NCBI GenBank assembly: GCA_025603075.1
Contig: MU626318.1
Coordinates: 6,511 to 70,510 of the forward strand
Source of the DNA: Neoconidiobolus thromboides FSU 785
Lineage: Eukaryota > Entomophthoromycota > Entomophthoromycetes > Entomophthorales > Neoconidiobolaceae
DNA length: 64,000 nt
Direction: 5' to 3'
The position numbers were made by a program, and so were the translations under genes. Below, piece by piece: positions 34,575-45,334 of the stretch (its first letter is position 1; each line of letters begins with the position of its first letter). The notes under the pieces were generated by a model. That model saw only the letters and a program-made list of their open reading frames with translations, made no database searches and was not told the origin of the DNA.

Positions 34575-34582
34575 TATAAATA
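34575..34582 (+). promoter_or_regulatory. TATA box of third 8-Cys gene
   Basis: TATAAATA 56 nt upstream of the ATG at 34631, the same spacing as in the two other family members. Confidence 0.5.
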
Positions 34583-34630
34583 CAAAATTAAAACACAAAA
34601 TTAAAACACAAAAATAAATAATCAATTAAA

Positions 34631-35074
34631 ATGCGTCATTATTATTTGATATTGTTATTTCTCTATCTAACAAGTTGTATCCTTTCTTTGAATTATGATT
34701 GTAGTATAATAACAGATATGGAAAATAATTTACAATGTGATTGCAGTATCAGTATTCCAAGTAACGTACGTACTTCTCAGAGTGTTTCTTTATTATGTAG
34801 TACTAACAGAAGTCATTGTTCTTCTCCATCATTAAAATTAAATCGTAATCAATTACGAATAGCTCTATGCACAGACGAACAAATCTTACTCATTAATAAG
34901 AGAGGAAAAAAGGAATATTATATTAATTTAGATCAATTCTCTTGTTTTAAAAGTAAATCGGGCAGTAAATGTGTAGTGAGTGGGGATGGTATAGAGGAAG
35001 GAGATAAGTTAATGCTAAAAAGAAAAATTATTAGGATGGGTCCTAGAATTCTGGGAAAGATAAAACAAGTGTAA
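34631..35074 (+). CDS. Small secreted 8-cysteine protein, distant third member
   Basis: Single-exon 147-aa ORF with a strong signal peptide (residues 1-19, LILLFLYLTS core). The mature chain has eight cysteines at 24, 36, 38, 56, 63, 80, 105 and 114. The pattern C-C-x-C-C-C-C-C-C, the NY-x-C start and the exact 24-8 spacing of the last three cysteines match the paralogues at 2300 and 6713, although other sequence identity is low. A basic tail of ~30 residues (KLMLKRKIIRMGPRILGK) is added beyond the last cysteine. I infer a diverged member of the same fold. Function unknown. Convergent with the E2 gene. Confidence 0.8.
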   Translation: MRHYYLILLFLYLTSCILSLNYDCSIITDMENNLQCDCSISIPSNVRTSQSVSLLCSTNRSHCSSPSLKLNRNQLRIALCTDEQILLINKRGKKEYYINLDQFSCFKSKSGSKCVVSGDGIEEGDKLMLKRKIIRMGPRILGKIKQV

Positions 35075-35484
35075 ATAGGGTTGGTTGGGTGATTGTAGCT
35101 TTTTGAGTATCTATTTAGGGCTTAGTTTTTAAATAAAAACATAAAAGCTTTAATTGTTTTTTTATTTATCCTGTATTTTTAAAATATTACAAATTATGTA
35201 TAAAATAGTCACAATTTAAATTAGAATAGTTGAAATCAAATTAATACTTACCTCATTTATTGTCAAGTTTCGAGTTTATTAAACTTGAATGTTTAGTCCT
35301 GTTAAATTTTTTAAGCTAATAAAAATAATAAATTCAACTCCAAACATTCTTTTAATCATCAGATATCAAACTAGTATATTTGTTCTTAAAATAAAATAAA
35401 ATAAAATAGTAAAATTTATTAACGATACAAAGGGAGAAAAAAAGAGAGTCAAGTAACAACTTAAATCGCTAACTTAACTTATAT
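35075..35484. other. Convergent 3' intergenic region
   Basis: Spacer between the 8-Cys gene and the E2 gene; an AAAATA repeat near 35390-35407, nothing else. Confidence 0.55.
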
Positions 35485-36377
35485 TTAAAGTTCTAATTTA
35501 TCCGCTTCATCATCTGAAAAATCTTCGACTGGACTCATTTCTTCATCACTGCTTTCTTGATTAGTAGCTTCTTCAAATGCTTCTTTAGTTGCATTACGTA
35601 CCACATGCTCTATTTATAATTTATTCATTAATTAGCATTATAATTATGATGTATTTGAATATATTTATTAATTACCTTTGACTCTTTGTTCATAACCGGT
35701 AGGGTCTCTCATTAATAAACTTGCTGCTTCACCATTAAGTGGATCAGTTGGGTTTGGATAACGTAAAAGTTGAGGTAAAAATACTCCAAAAATATTAATC
35801 ATATCTATATTATTAAAAAGAGAAATTAGATTCCATCCTTAGAACTTTATCACACTTTATTATAATAATAAGAATAGTGTTCAACTTACCAAACATTGGA
35901 CTCCAAGTTTGATTAATAACGTCTAAACAAACGGAACCACTTCTATAAAAAATCATTAATATCAAATATTAATATCAAATATTATTCGCTCTTTTTCATG
36001 ATTTATAATTATTTTTATCTTAAATTAAAAAATAAATCAAATTCAACTTACAATTCATCAATATTGGGATGAAATATTTTATTCATAAACCCAATAGAAG
36101 GGGATTTATATGGATATTGATCCGGTAATTCCACATGAACTTTCCAAATACCTCCTTTATACGGTGTATCATCAGGTCCAATAAACCTTACATAAAATTC
36201 TTGCATATTATCATTAACTAAATTGACATCGTAATCACTCATTAAGCTAATTTAGAAAAGGTAAAAAGGTTAATAGTGAATAAGTGACTATAGAAATATA
36301 TTTTATTATTATCGTTAAAAATAAATTACTTACAGCTTCATTACATCTGTTTCAATTCTTCTTTTTGGGGATGACAT
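35485..36377 (-). CDS. UBC8: Ubiquitin-conjugating enzyme E2, UBE2H/Ubc8 type
   Basis: Five exons on the minus strand (36334-36377, 36052-36246, 35890-35942, 35676-35804, 35485-35609) encode 181 aa. The start [19 protein letters not shown] is nearly that of yeast Ubc8 and human UBE2H. The UBC fold shows [25 protein letters not shown], and the active-site Cys85 in [13 protein letters not shown]. The C terminus is acidic ([20 protein letters not shown]), as in this subfamily. In yeast Ubc8 is the E2 of the GID/CTLH ligase that removes gluconeogenic enzymes. The first exon is only 44 nt; a later in-frame ATG at 36242 would miss the conserved N terminus and is not the start. Confidence 0.93.
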
Positions 36378-36966
36378 TCTTTATTTCTTTATCTTTTATT
36401 TATTTCAGTATAAAAACTTTCAATTTCAAATTTTGTGACTCTTTTTTTATACATTACTTATCAGCTGAAATGTGGAGCTTAAAGCGAAGTTGCCAATTGG
36501 TGGAATTCTATAATTGCTTAACTTATGGCTTATTCATTTTCAAACTGAAGAATTAGAAAAATTCCTTATTTTGGTTAATTAACTAGTTCATTTTCAAGTG
36601 GTTAATTGTGCAGATTAGATGAAAATAAGATAGTTTGTTTAGACTTTTATATTGTATTAAAGTATTAGAAGTAACTATTATATAGTTGTGTATTTATGTG
36701 ATTTTTTTAAAAAGTATGTTTTTATTATTTAGGGACTTAACAAAATGAAATAATACATTATTACTATCTTTTAATAATCGATTCTTCATTCTATAATCAA
36801 AATCCTGTTTGTTAAAGCATTTTTTTTAAGTAACATTTCTTCTAATAAAAATTGCTTGATCTTAATTGGTTCCAATTAGATTCTAATAGAATTCAACAAA
36901 TTGAATATTTCGAAAAATATCTAAAATTCGTTTCTAAAAAAACATAACTCAAGGTTGATAATTATA
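36378..36966. other. Divergent intergenic region
   Basis: Shared upstream region of the E2 and ankyrin genes; no specific element recognised. Confidence 0.5.
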
Positions 36967-37608
36967 ATGACTGAACTTGGTGATTATGAAGTGGAGTTTA
37001 TAAACTATGCTCGCTATGGTGATCTAGATGAATTAAAACAATTACTCATAAAAGTGGGACCAAGTTTATTAAAATCCAAAGGTTTCAATCAAAATTCCGC
37101 TTTACATATGGCTGGGGCTAATGGTCATTTAGGTAAGTTATTAATTTTAATAATGATAATAAATCAATTTTTATAAGAGGAGTAAAGATGTTAGTAATTC
37201 GATTATTAATAAGAAATAATTTTATATATAGATATAATTGAATATTTATTATCCAGACCTGAAGGTAATGGAATTAATCAAGTAAATGGTAATGGAAACA
37301 CAGCAATCCATTGGGCAGCCATGAATGGTCATAGAGAAGTAGTAGAGTGTTTTATTCAAAATGGAGCAGACTTAATGGTAAGTTCGGATCTCTTTATGAT
37401 TTTTATGATTCTTTTGAGATTTTTTGAAAGTTAATGATTAATTATAATTGTATAGATTAAAAATGAAATGGGTCGAACTGCTTTTACAGAAGCTAAAGGT
37501 GCAGGTCATGAAGAAGTTGCAGAATTAATTTTACAAAATATGAATTTAGATGAAGAGGATAAAGATGAAGAAGAAGAAAAAGTAGAGGATGATAAAGAAA
37601 TAGTATAA
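36967..37608 (+). CDS. Ankyrin-repeat protein, Yar1-like
   Basis: Three exons (36967-37132, 37232-37377, 37456-37608) encode 154 aa. The N terminus has EFINYARYGDLDELKQLL, then ankyrin repeats with SALHMAGANGHLDIIEYLL, TAIHWAAMNGHREVVECFI and TAFTEAKGAGHEEVAELIL. The last ~25 residues are very acidic (EEDKDEEEEKVEDD). Size, repeat number and acidic tail match yeast Yar1, a chaperone for ribosomal protein uS3 (Rps3) in 40S biogenesis, and related fungal proteins. Convergent with the phosducin-like gene, 192 bp apart. Confidence 0.8.
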
Positions 37609-37800
37609 AGATAATGATAGTTGCGAATTTATGTTTTAAAGTTATTTTTTCTGAATGATAAAGCTTAATATAAATAGAATAGAGTATATGAATGAATTAT
37701 GAAAACTTTTTTATATTAAATAAAAAGTATATAAAATAAAATAATTTGGGTTTTATTGTATAATAAAGAAGTATAGATAAGTTTTAGGTTCAAGTTTATT

Positions 37801-38735
37801 TTAATAGTCATCTAATTGTTGATTTAAAAGGTTAGTATTACGAATACTTTTTCTTTCATCTTCATATTCTTCCATTTTATCTTTACTACTTTCTTGAATA
37901 TCCAATAGTTCATGACCAATTAAAATATTTTCTAATTCTATAACAATAATAATAATAAAATCATTAATCTGTCTATTTCTAACAAAATAATAATAATAAT
38001 AGAATTACCTTTCTTTGATAAATTACAACCTGAATGTAAACTCGAAGCTAATCCAATTAATTGTTGTTTAACGTTTCCTTTATGATAACACAAAATTGTA
38101 GGTAAATTTTTGTCTGGATAATTTTCAATACAAAGGTCCGAAATTATTTTCACAAATTTAGTAGATTTATATTGTCTAGCTAATTCGGACAAATAGTGAT
38201 TTAATTGACGACAAGCTAAATAACTATAATAATATAAATAAAGTTGATTAAATGATTCAGTAAAGAATAAGAAGTAAATGAAGTTTACCTATCTTTAAAT
38301 AAATGTACAATAACAGGTGCATGTTCACTAGCTTCAGTTACTTCACGAATAAAATCAGGTCGATTAATTTGAATAATTTCACCATATTTTTGTTTAGAAG
38401 CTAATAATTTCATCTCTTGAAGTCTTTTTTCTCTATTAAAATAAAATCAGTTATATATTCCCCTCATAACTACACGAAATAACTAATTTGTTTTTCTCTT
38501 TAACTTACCTATAAATATTTAAAATACTTTCGTCTTCTAAATCTTCAAATTCATCTAACTCATCTAACTCATAATCCTCATATTTTTGATGACTATTTTG
38601 TTTAGCTTGATGTGCTTCTATGGCTTCTTCTAATGCTTTTTCAACTAATTCTTCTTTACTTGGTTCTTTAGGTGGTAATATTCCTTTAGCTCTTAAAATA
38701 TCATTCCATTCGGTATCTTCGTTAGGGTTTTGCAT
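37801..38735 (-). CDS. Phosducin-like protein (PLP2/PDCL3 type)
   Basis: Four exons on the minus strand (38509-38735, 38289-38432, 38009-38223, 37801-37937) encode 240 aa. N-terminal helix with [20 protein letters not shown] is the hallmark of the PhLP2/3 group. The thioredoxin-like domain follows: [58 protein letters not shown] and TILCYHKG. The acidic C terminus ends in QQLDDY. These proteins work with the CCT chaperonin in folding tubulin, actin and other substrates; yeast Plp2 is essential. It shares a 154-bp divergent promoter with the hydrolase gene. Confidence 0.9.
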
Positions 38736-38792
38736 TTTTATTATTTTAGTTAAAAAGAAATAATTAAAAATCAAAGTTTATAGTTTCAGAAA

Positions 38793-38909
38793 ATGACCAA
38801 TCAATTAAGATTTCATCAAGCATTAGAAATTATAATAGCTCTTGGTATTCTTGATAATTTTAATGAGGTTTTAGTTATTTTAGTCAAAGATGAAAATATT
38901 AGACAATAA
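38793..38909 (+). other. Overlapping upstream ORF
   Basis: ATG at 38793 opens a 38-codon frame that reads past the ATG of the hydrolase gene (38890) in another frame and stops at 38909. If transcription begins upstream of it, it would have to be bypassed for the main start to be used. Confidence 0.4.
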
Positions 38910-39839
38910 AGAATTTCAAAAATTAAAATTTCAATTTACAGATAACACTCAAGATCAATACCAAGAAAATCTAATTCTATTTTTACATGGTTTAGGTAAG
39001 TCATTTTTAATGATATTATATATTATAATAATATATTTAATAAGTTTGATTTAGGTGATAATAATAAAAATTATTTTAATTTAGCTAAACAACTAAATTT
39101 ACCACAATCCAGTATATTATCCGTACAAGCACCTTATAAATTACCATTTACTTATGATCATGAAGAGATGTATATGTGGTGGGATAGCTTCAATCTTGAA
39201 GATGGAAGTGGTAAGCATTATTTATTTTTTATTAATATTGTTTATTTATTTAAAATTTTAAAATTAGAACTTAATATAACACATAGAGATAAAAGTTATC
39301 AACAAAGTTTAACTTTATTAAAAGAATTATTAGACTACACTCAAAGTAAAGGTTATAAAATCAATAATACCTTTTTATTTGGTTATTCACAAGGAGGAAC
39401 AATGGCTTTACAATTAGCTTTAGAATATCCATTACCATTATGCGGAGTCATTGCTATTGCTGCTTTACCTTTAGATAGTTTTCTAGAAAAACAAACACAA
39501 CACAGCATGAGGGGATTTGATACTAAATTATTATTTATTATTGGAGATAAAGATGAAAAGAATACTAAAGCTATTTATACGAATAGTATTAATAAATTAA
39601 AGGATGTGGTGACAAAAGAATGGGATGAATATATTAAATTGAAGATTATTAAAGGAAAAGGTCATGAAATGAGTCATAAAAAAGTAATTAAATTCTTATC
39701 TATTGACTAAACGTTGTTTATTTTTTATTAGGAAGAAGTTGATATTTGGATGGAGTTTTTTTCAAGTAATCTTAAATTGAGACAACCTCAACTTGAAGCT
39801 ATGGCAGATGAAATTATAGAAATAAAAAGAGAAGAATAA
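38890..39839 (+). CDS. Acyl-protein thioesterase/carboxylesterase family hydrolase
   Basis: Four exons (38890-38995, 39055-39210, 39268-39683, 39732-39839) encode 261 aa. The alpha/beta-hydrolase fold of the phospholipase/carboxylesterase family (LYPLA, LYPLAL1) is clear: LILFLHGLGDNNKNY, the QAPY segment, MWWDSF, nucleophile Ser128 in FGYSQGG, Asp183 in IGDKDE and His220 in GKGHEM. Such enzymes remove acyl groups from proteins or lysophospholipids in the cytosol. The last intron starts GTAATT inside AAAGTAATTAAA; without splicing the frame would end after 9 extra codons, but the spliced version restores VDIWMEFF, the expected C-terminal helix. Confidence 0.88.
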
Positions 39840-39933
39840 ATAGTAATTATTTTATTTTTATTTTTATTTTTACTTTATTTTTATTTTTTATGATATAATT
39901 TAAATAATAAGCTTATTTTTTATTAAATTTTTT

Positions 39934-41348
39934 TTATTCCAATTCACCACAATCAATAATTGTAATTTTACGTTGAGGTTTACCACTTTCACTACCGAAC
40001 TGTTCCATTTTTTTAACTACGTCTAAACCAGATTCTACATAACCAAATACTACATGTTTATTATCTAACCTAAGTAATATAATAATATATATAATTTAAT
40101 ATTGTTAACATATATTATATGATATTAAAATTACCATTCTGTTGGTCCAGTACAAATAAAAAACTGAGAACCATTAGTATTTGGACCTGAATTGGCCATT
40201 GATAAAGTACCTAATCCTGAATGTTTTAACTGAAAATTTTCATCTTCAAATTTATTTCCATAAATCGATTTTCCACCAGTCCCATTATAATTTGTAAAAT
40301 CACCTATTTAACGTTATTATTTGCTATTCAATATTGTTTTATATGCTTATTATTTATTACCTCCTTGACACATAAATTTTGGTATTACCTAAAACATTCT
40401 ATTAATATTTAGTATTTATTTTTGAACTATCAATTTACCCTATGAAATACCGATTTCTTATAACCATATCCTTTTTCATTAGTACACCTTATTGAAAAAT
40501 ATTAACACTTTACTTATAAAACTATAAAACTATATTAATTACAATGCTCTAAAATTCCTATTATTAAAATATTAATATTAATGTTATAATAAAAATAATA
40601 AAAAATATTTACTCTGCTGTTTTTGGTACCACATCAGCCCTTAATACCATTACTATTCTACCTACTGTTTCACCACCAATTGTAATATCAAAAAATACTC
40701 TTTTTGAAAATTGCTATTAATTTATAAATGTAAAAATAAACTTTAAATTACTTTGGATTCTTTTTCTTATTCTCCCCCTCTTTTTTATCCCCCTCTTCCT
40801 TTTTATTTTCGATTCTATTTTCTTCTTGTCTATTAGTTCCATATTCTTGTAACCAAGAGTCTTCAGTCCAAACTAAAATAAAAAATATTTAATATCAACC
40901 AATCCCACAAAAACAATAAAAATCCCTAAACTTACCAGCTTTAATCGAATATTGATTGACTCTAGTATTAGTAGCAATGTTGACTTTCAAAACTTTACCA
41001 TACAATTCGGATAAATGTAAATTATCTACAGCAGCTAAAGCATCTTCACTATCTTCATATTCCACAAAACCAAAGCCTCGATGGACTAACCCTAAAAATG
41101 GATAAATTTGGTTTATTTTTTTGTTTATAGTGAAAAATTCATTCTTACACCTCGATGGGTTACTCGGTATTTGTACTTGTACTATATCTCCAAATGGAAT
41201 GCAAGTATCATATAATATCTGTTCATTGACTTGTTCATCAAAGCCACCTAAATTAAGGGTTAGAATATGTCTATTATTTAATAAGAAAATGTTGCTTTTT
41301 ACCTACAAATATAGTATTCGTTTTTCGATCTTTTATAGAGTTATTCAT
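39934..41348 (-). CDS. RRM-cyclophilin peptidyl-prolyl isomerase (PPIE/Cyp33 type)
   Basis: Ten exons on the minus strand (41303-41348, 41149-41247, 41091 down to 40936, 40752-40872, 40613-40699, 40543-40557, 40439-40487, 40361-40388, 40135-40303, 39934-40069) encode 301 aa, the same length as human PPIE. An N-terminal RRM (TNTIFVGGFD ... [11 protein letters not shown]) is followed by a charged linker and a complete cyclophilin domain with [37 protein letters not shown] and [10 protein letters not shown], holding the catalytic Arg and the substrate-binding pocket. PPIE is a nuclear, spliceosome-associated isomerase. Exon 6 is a 15-nt microexon coding ENFRA-L. The fourth intron uses an AAAAAG acceptor, chosen because only it keeps the [11 protein letters not shown] frame. 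Confidence 0.92.
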
Positions 41349-41486
41349 TTAGGATTGAAAATTTTATTAAAAAAGATACTTTTGATTTTTTTGAAATTGA
41401 AGTTCGCTAATTTTTTTATTTTGCAGTAAAATTAAAATAAGAAAAGGACATATTTTCTTTTCACTGTTTTTAAATCTTTTATAAAA

Positions 41487-42064
41487 ATGACTCATTTAAA
41501 AATCCTTGGTCAAACATTAGGTCAACAGATTAATTACAAAATCCAAAGTGCCAATTATTTAACTAAGAAAGATATTAATACAGTTTATCAATGGTTTATG
41601 ACTCAGGGCCAAGTAATTACATTTGAACAGCATAGGGTAAGTGAAAGATTTTAAATTAGCTCTTCATTTTTAATTATTTCGATGTACGTTATGGGATTAA
41701 TTGAGCTGATTTCGATTTATTTAGAGTTTACATGATGACAAATTATTACCTACCGGTCGAGTTATTTATAAAATATTAGATGATAAAAAAGTGAATTTAA
41801 AAAAGTATTATAAATTGGATAAATTTGAACTTCATATCTTAGATAATTCAAAAAGAAGTAAGTGCTTTTATTTTTGCTTATTTATTTATGAATTTAAAGC
41901 TAGATCGAATTAAATGTTTACTCTTTTTTTAAATACATTTTATAGAGGATATCAAATTAGATTTATCCAAAGTACCACCTAAGTTTGAATTTTTTAGTAA
42001 AGATTTTGAAATGAAGGATTATGTTTCTAATCTTTGTAAATTTGAAGCAATGAAAAAAGAGTAG
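41487..42064 (+). CDS. Orphan three-exon protein
   Basis: Three exons (41487-41636, 41725-41857, 41946-42064) splice in frame into 133 aa starting MTHLKILGQTLGQQINYKI. I do not recognise the family. Visible features: no signal peptide or membrane segment, high Lys/Asp/Leu content, and a central stretch LPTGRVIYKILDDKKVNLKKYY. The clean exon structure, consensus splice sites and 138-bp divergent spacing from the PPIE gene argue that it is real. Confidence 0.6.
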
Positions 42065-42819
42065 ATTTGAAGATTCTAGAAGGTCTTAGATTAGTAAGAC
42101 CAAAAGAAATCAACTATTTGTTTTGCATTAAGGTCGATTCGACTTAAGATGGTTGGTTATAGAGATATTTTAATTATATTTTGATACATGCTAAAGAAAT
42201 AAATTGGTAATGTTCATTAAGTTATATATTTGAATCTATTTGTTAATGAGATTCAATTTAAATGATTTGATGATAAGTTTTATTTAATTTTTGAATTTAT
42301 TATAATATATTGGCTTTAGATAGTAAGTGTATTTAAGTCAATAATATTTATTTATAAAGGATTACTACAGCTTGTCAAATGATTATCTTTAATTAAATCT
42401 AGTCTATTATGTTTAAATATTACTTCTATTAAATTGATTTTCGAATTTTTCATATCATGATAACGATTTTTATAGATTTGAAATATAATATTAAAACCAA
42501 TAAATTATAAGTTATTGCTATTAGTTGATATTCATATACATTAATCATCTAATATGAAAAACCAAGCCTTTTATCATACAATCTTAAAGTGGTCAAATCT
42601 AAACACTTAAGTGAATACGAAAATCATATGGGGATGTTTTTTTCGGTTTCATTATTTTTCCATTTTTTAAGCGCTATTTGAGCGAAAGAATTGTTAGCAA
42701 AGTTCTTAAACATAAAAATACATTCTCATATAATAACAATTTAGTTGTATAAATAAGAAATGAAGTAAACTGAAGATTAAACAATTTAATTTAATATCGT
42801 TTTTTTAACTCAAAGTGTT
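42065..42819. other. Intergenic region with one MITE
   Basis: Start of the accessory region. No gene; MITE at 42629-42728. Confidence 0.55.
42629..42728 (-). mobile_element. MITE copy 7
   Basis: TGGGGATGTTTTTTTCGG start, AAGCGCTATTTGAGCG core, ACATTCTCA end; flanked by TA. Confidence 0.92.
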
Positions 42820-43214
42820 ATGGACAATTTATATATTGAAATTGGCTTAGATGGTTCCATCCTACCCTTATATTAATCTGATAACTCAAATCATACAAAT
42901 AAAACAGTTATTATAAATCAATCTGAAATTTTACAATTAAGCAGATAAGAGATAATTATGCTAGTATGTTCTATTTGAAAATAAACAAATAATCACTAAA
43001 ATTGAATATGAACCTAAATTTAAACCGTTTCTTATTTTTCTTGTTTTTTTCACTTGGAAGTCCCATCATCTCTAAATCACTCGAAGCAATAATTTTTATG
43101 TTTATAGCTATCTTTACTTTCCCTTTACTTTATTTGGTGATTATGTGTCGTCCAACTTTTAATGAAATTCATCATTGTCCTTCTAGTGATAGGGTTATTG
43201 CTATTACTGAATAA
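42820..43214 (+). pseudogene. LITAF-like pseudogene 1
   Basis: Aligns with the intact LITAF-like gene at 48225 from its ATG (MDN-YIE-) to the last codons, but has an early in-frame stop and frameshifts in the N-terminal half. The C-terminal 70 codons remain open and contain the membrane segment and HHCPSSDRVIAIT, in which even the second Cys of the CxxC pair has become Ser. Confidence 0.8.
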
Positions 43215-43506
43215 AACTAACATATCTGATTTTTATTTATATCCTTCTTTATTTAAAATAATGCTTTGTTTTATAAAATTGTTAAATCTAGCCATCAGAT
43301 TCATTTATAGAACAAAAGTAAATATCTAAAACATTATACTTGTCAAAGTAAACATATATCTAAAATGCCTAAAACTGAATAAAATTTCAAATAATTATAA
43401 AAATGTAATATATTTCTATATATAGCAGTAATATTATTTTAAATTAAAAGACAATAACTTAATTAAGCTTAAATGATTTTTTGATTTAATAATAGTAACT
43501 ATTATA

Positions 43507-44054
43507 TGGGGATGTGTTTTTTGTTTAAGAATTTTACTGACAATTTTTCCACTCAAATACCATTGTGAAATGTCGCTTTGTCAGCCCCATGGTTAATTAT
43601 AGCATAATAATCGCCTAAGCTGTCGTGTTCTCAATTATAGAGACAATTAGTCCCATGCTCTTATTCTGATTTGTTAACAGAATTTCTATCTTCGTCTCAA
43701 AGAATATTCTCTCCTCGTTTTGATATTTATACTTATCGGAGTACAAAAGAGATTCTAAAACATAATAGTTCGAGGCTTTTTAACTGAATTATTCCCTAAT
43801 ATCTCGGACATTTAATAAAGCCACCAAGTTTTCTTAATAGTATTTTACATAGGTTTTACATTAGTATTGTCTATTCTATTTGTCTTATATAGCTTGTAAC
43901 CTATTACGTGCTATTCCTCATAATCTAAGTCTATCTTAGTCACATAAGCTAAGACCTTTCGACTTATAGTGTAGTCAACCCAGCAATAGCTGTTCTTGAC
44001 TCCAAACCCTGAGTACCAGATTTCACAGCTCTTGAATTAAAAAACACATCCCCA
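43507..44054 (+). mobile_element. MITE copy 8, interrupted
   Basis: The first ~57 bp (TGGGGATGTGTTTTTTG to CACTCAAATA) and last ~18 bp (AAAAACACATCCCCA) are standard MITE ends; the middle is replaced by a 464-bp sequence described separately. Confidence 0.85.
43564..44027. mobile_element. Probable solo LTR nested in a MITE
   Basis: A 464-bp insert bounded by TGTGAAAT and ATTTCACA, a perfect 8-bp inverted repeat with the TG...CA ends typical of retrotransposon LTRs. GC content is clearly higher than the surroundings, it has TATATAG and AATAAA-like sequences inside, and no ORF. No intact target-site duplication is seen (ACCAT against GCTCT), so the identification is tentative. Confidence 0.5.
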
Positions 44055-44108
44055 TATATCAAATAATTTCAAAAATACAACAAAAAGAACAAATTCATAT
44101 AATATATC

Positions 44109-44205
44109 TGGGGATGTGTTTTTTGTTCAAGATTTTACTACAATCTTTCCACTCAAATAGCACTTAAAAGATGGAAAAAGTAATGAAGCCAAAAAAACAC
44201 CCCCA
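44109..44205 (+). mobile_element. MITE copy 9
   Basis: TGGGGATGTGTTTTTTG start and AAAAAAACACCCCCA end, only ~55 bp after copy 8. Confidence 0.93.
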
Positions 44206-44235
44206 TATGCTTATTGAATAATTAAGAAAAGTTAT

Positions 44236-44298
44236 TTAAAAATAAAAATAAAAATAAAAATAAAAATAAAAATAAAAATAAAAATAAAAATAAAAATA
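44236..44298. repeat. (AAAAAT)n simple repeat
   Basis: About ten AAAAAT units, followed by degenerate AAATT repeats to about 44345. Confidence 0.9.
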
Positions 44299-44540
44299 AA
44301 TTAAAATAAATTAAAATAAATTAAAATTAAAATTAAAATTAAAAAGTTACATAAATCCTATAATAATACTTAAAAAATATATTTAATAAAGCTATTAAAA
44401 AATTAAATAGTAAAAGTCATACTATTTTTAAACTCTAAATAAAATACAAAAATAAATCCAAGTTTAATAATTTTAAACTACTATAATAAACAAGATATAT
44501 GAGTATTAAAGCTTAATATTTTATATCTAAAAAGCTTGTA

Positions 44541-44595
44541 AATAATCTTGCTTAAATAATACTTAAAAAAAAAGGTAATGAAGCTAAAAAAAGAT
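44541..44595 (+). mobile_element. MITE relic
   Basis: Only the right half is recognisable (ATAATACTTAAAAAAAAAGG then TAATGAAGCTAAAAAAAG). Confidence 0.55.
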
Positions 44596-45334
44596 TTTTG
44601 TATTACATATTTAAAGAAATTTATAAGATAAACAATAGCCTAAAAAAATTAATTCCAACTCCCTTGCTAAATATCACAAAAAAAATATAGTTTATAAACA
44701 TCTTAAAAAAATTAATAATTTTAAAGCATTAAATAGAATAAAGCATATTAGTTAGTTAATTTTAAAATTAGATGTTTTTATTTTTGGACATAATAAAACC
44801 AATAATTTAATTATCAATAATAAGAAAACATGTAATTTTTAAAAAGTATAAAAGTATAAGAAACATAACATATTAAAAGGTATTGTATTTTAGTTAATGT
44901 AATAATAAGCTACATTATTACTTAGTATTCAACAAACTAAAAAAATTTGATATCATTCTAATTGAAGTTACAAAGTTTATAAAAAGTAAAAAAATAAAAA
45001 AATAAACCTTAGCTTATTTTATAATAATAAACATTTGCTAATGAAATTTTATAAAAAAATGTATTTATTTACATAATATAACTTTTATTAATATCAATAT
45101 ATAGACTATATTGGTAAAAACCTTGCTAATCCAGGAATTTTTATCAAATTTAGTAGAAATTCAGCTAATTTTATAATATAAATCATAATAAAATAATTTA
45201 AAATTATAGAGTACTTTCACTTTTTAGTAATTTATTTTTTATAAAGCTTTAAGCAAAGTTGGTACAAAATGTTTAAAATTGGGTTTTATTTTAATACCAC
45301 TACTTTATTGATTACTCTATCCATAATTCAGAAC

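Larger units (their letters stand above)
43215..45334. other. Repeat-rich intergenic DNA
   Basis: Contains a MITE with a nested probable solo LTR (43507-44054), an adjacent MITE (44109-44205), an AAAAAT simple repeat and a MITE relic. From about 44300 to 45330 it is extremely AT-rich with no coding potential. Confidence 0.6.

Noticed and set aside
36284-36556. 90-codon plus-strand ORF
   Set aside because: It overlaps the first exon and intron of the E2 gene on the other strand.
43564-44027. A tRNA or protein gene in the GC-richer insert
   Set aside because: No cloverleaf or T-loop sequence and stops in all frames; TG...CA ends fit an LTR better.
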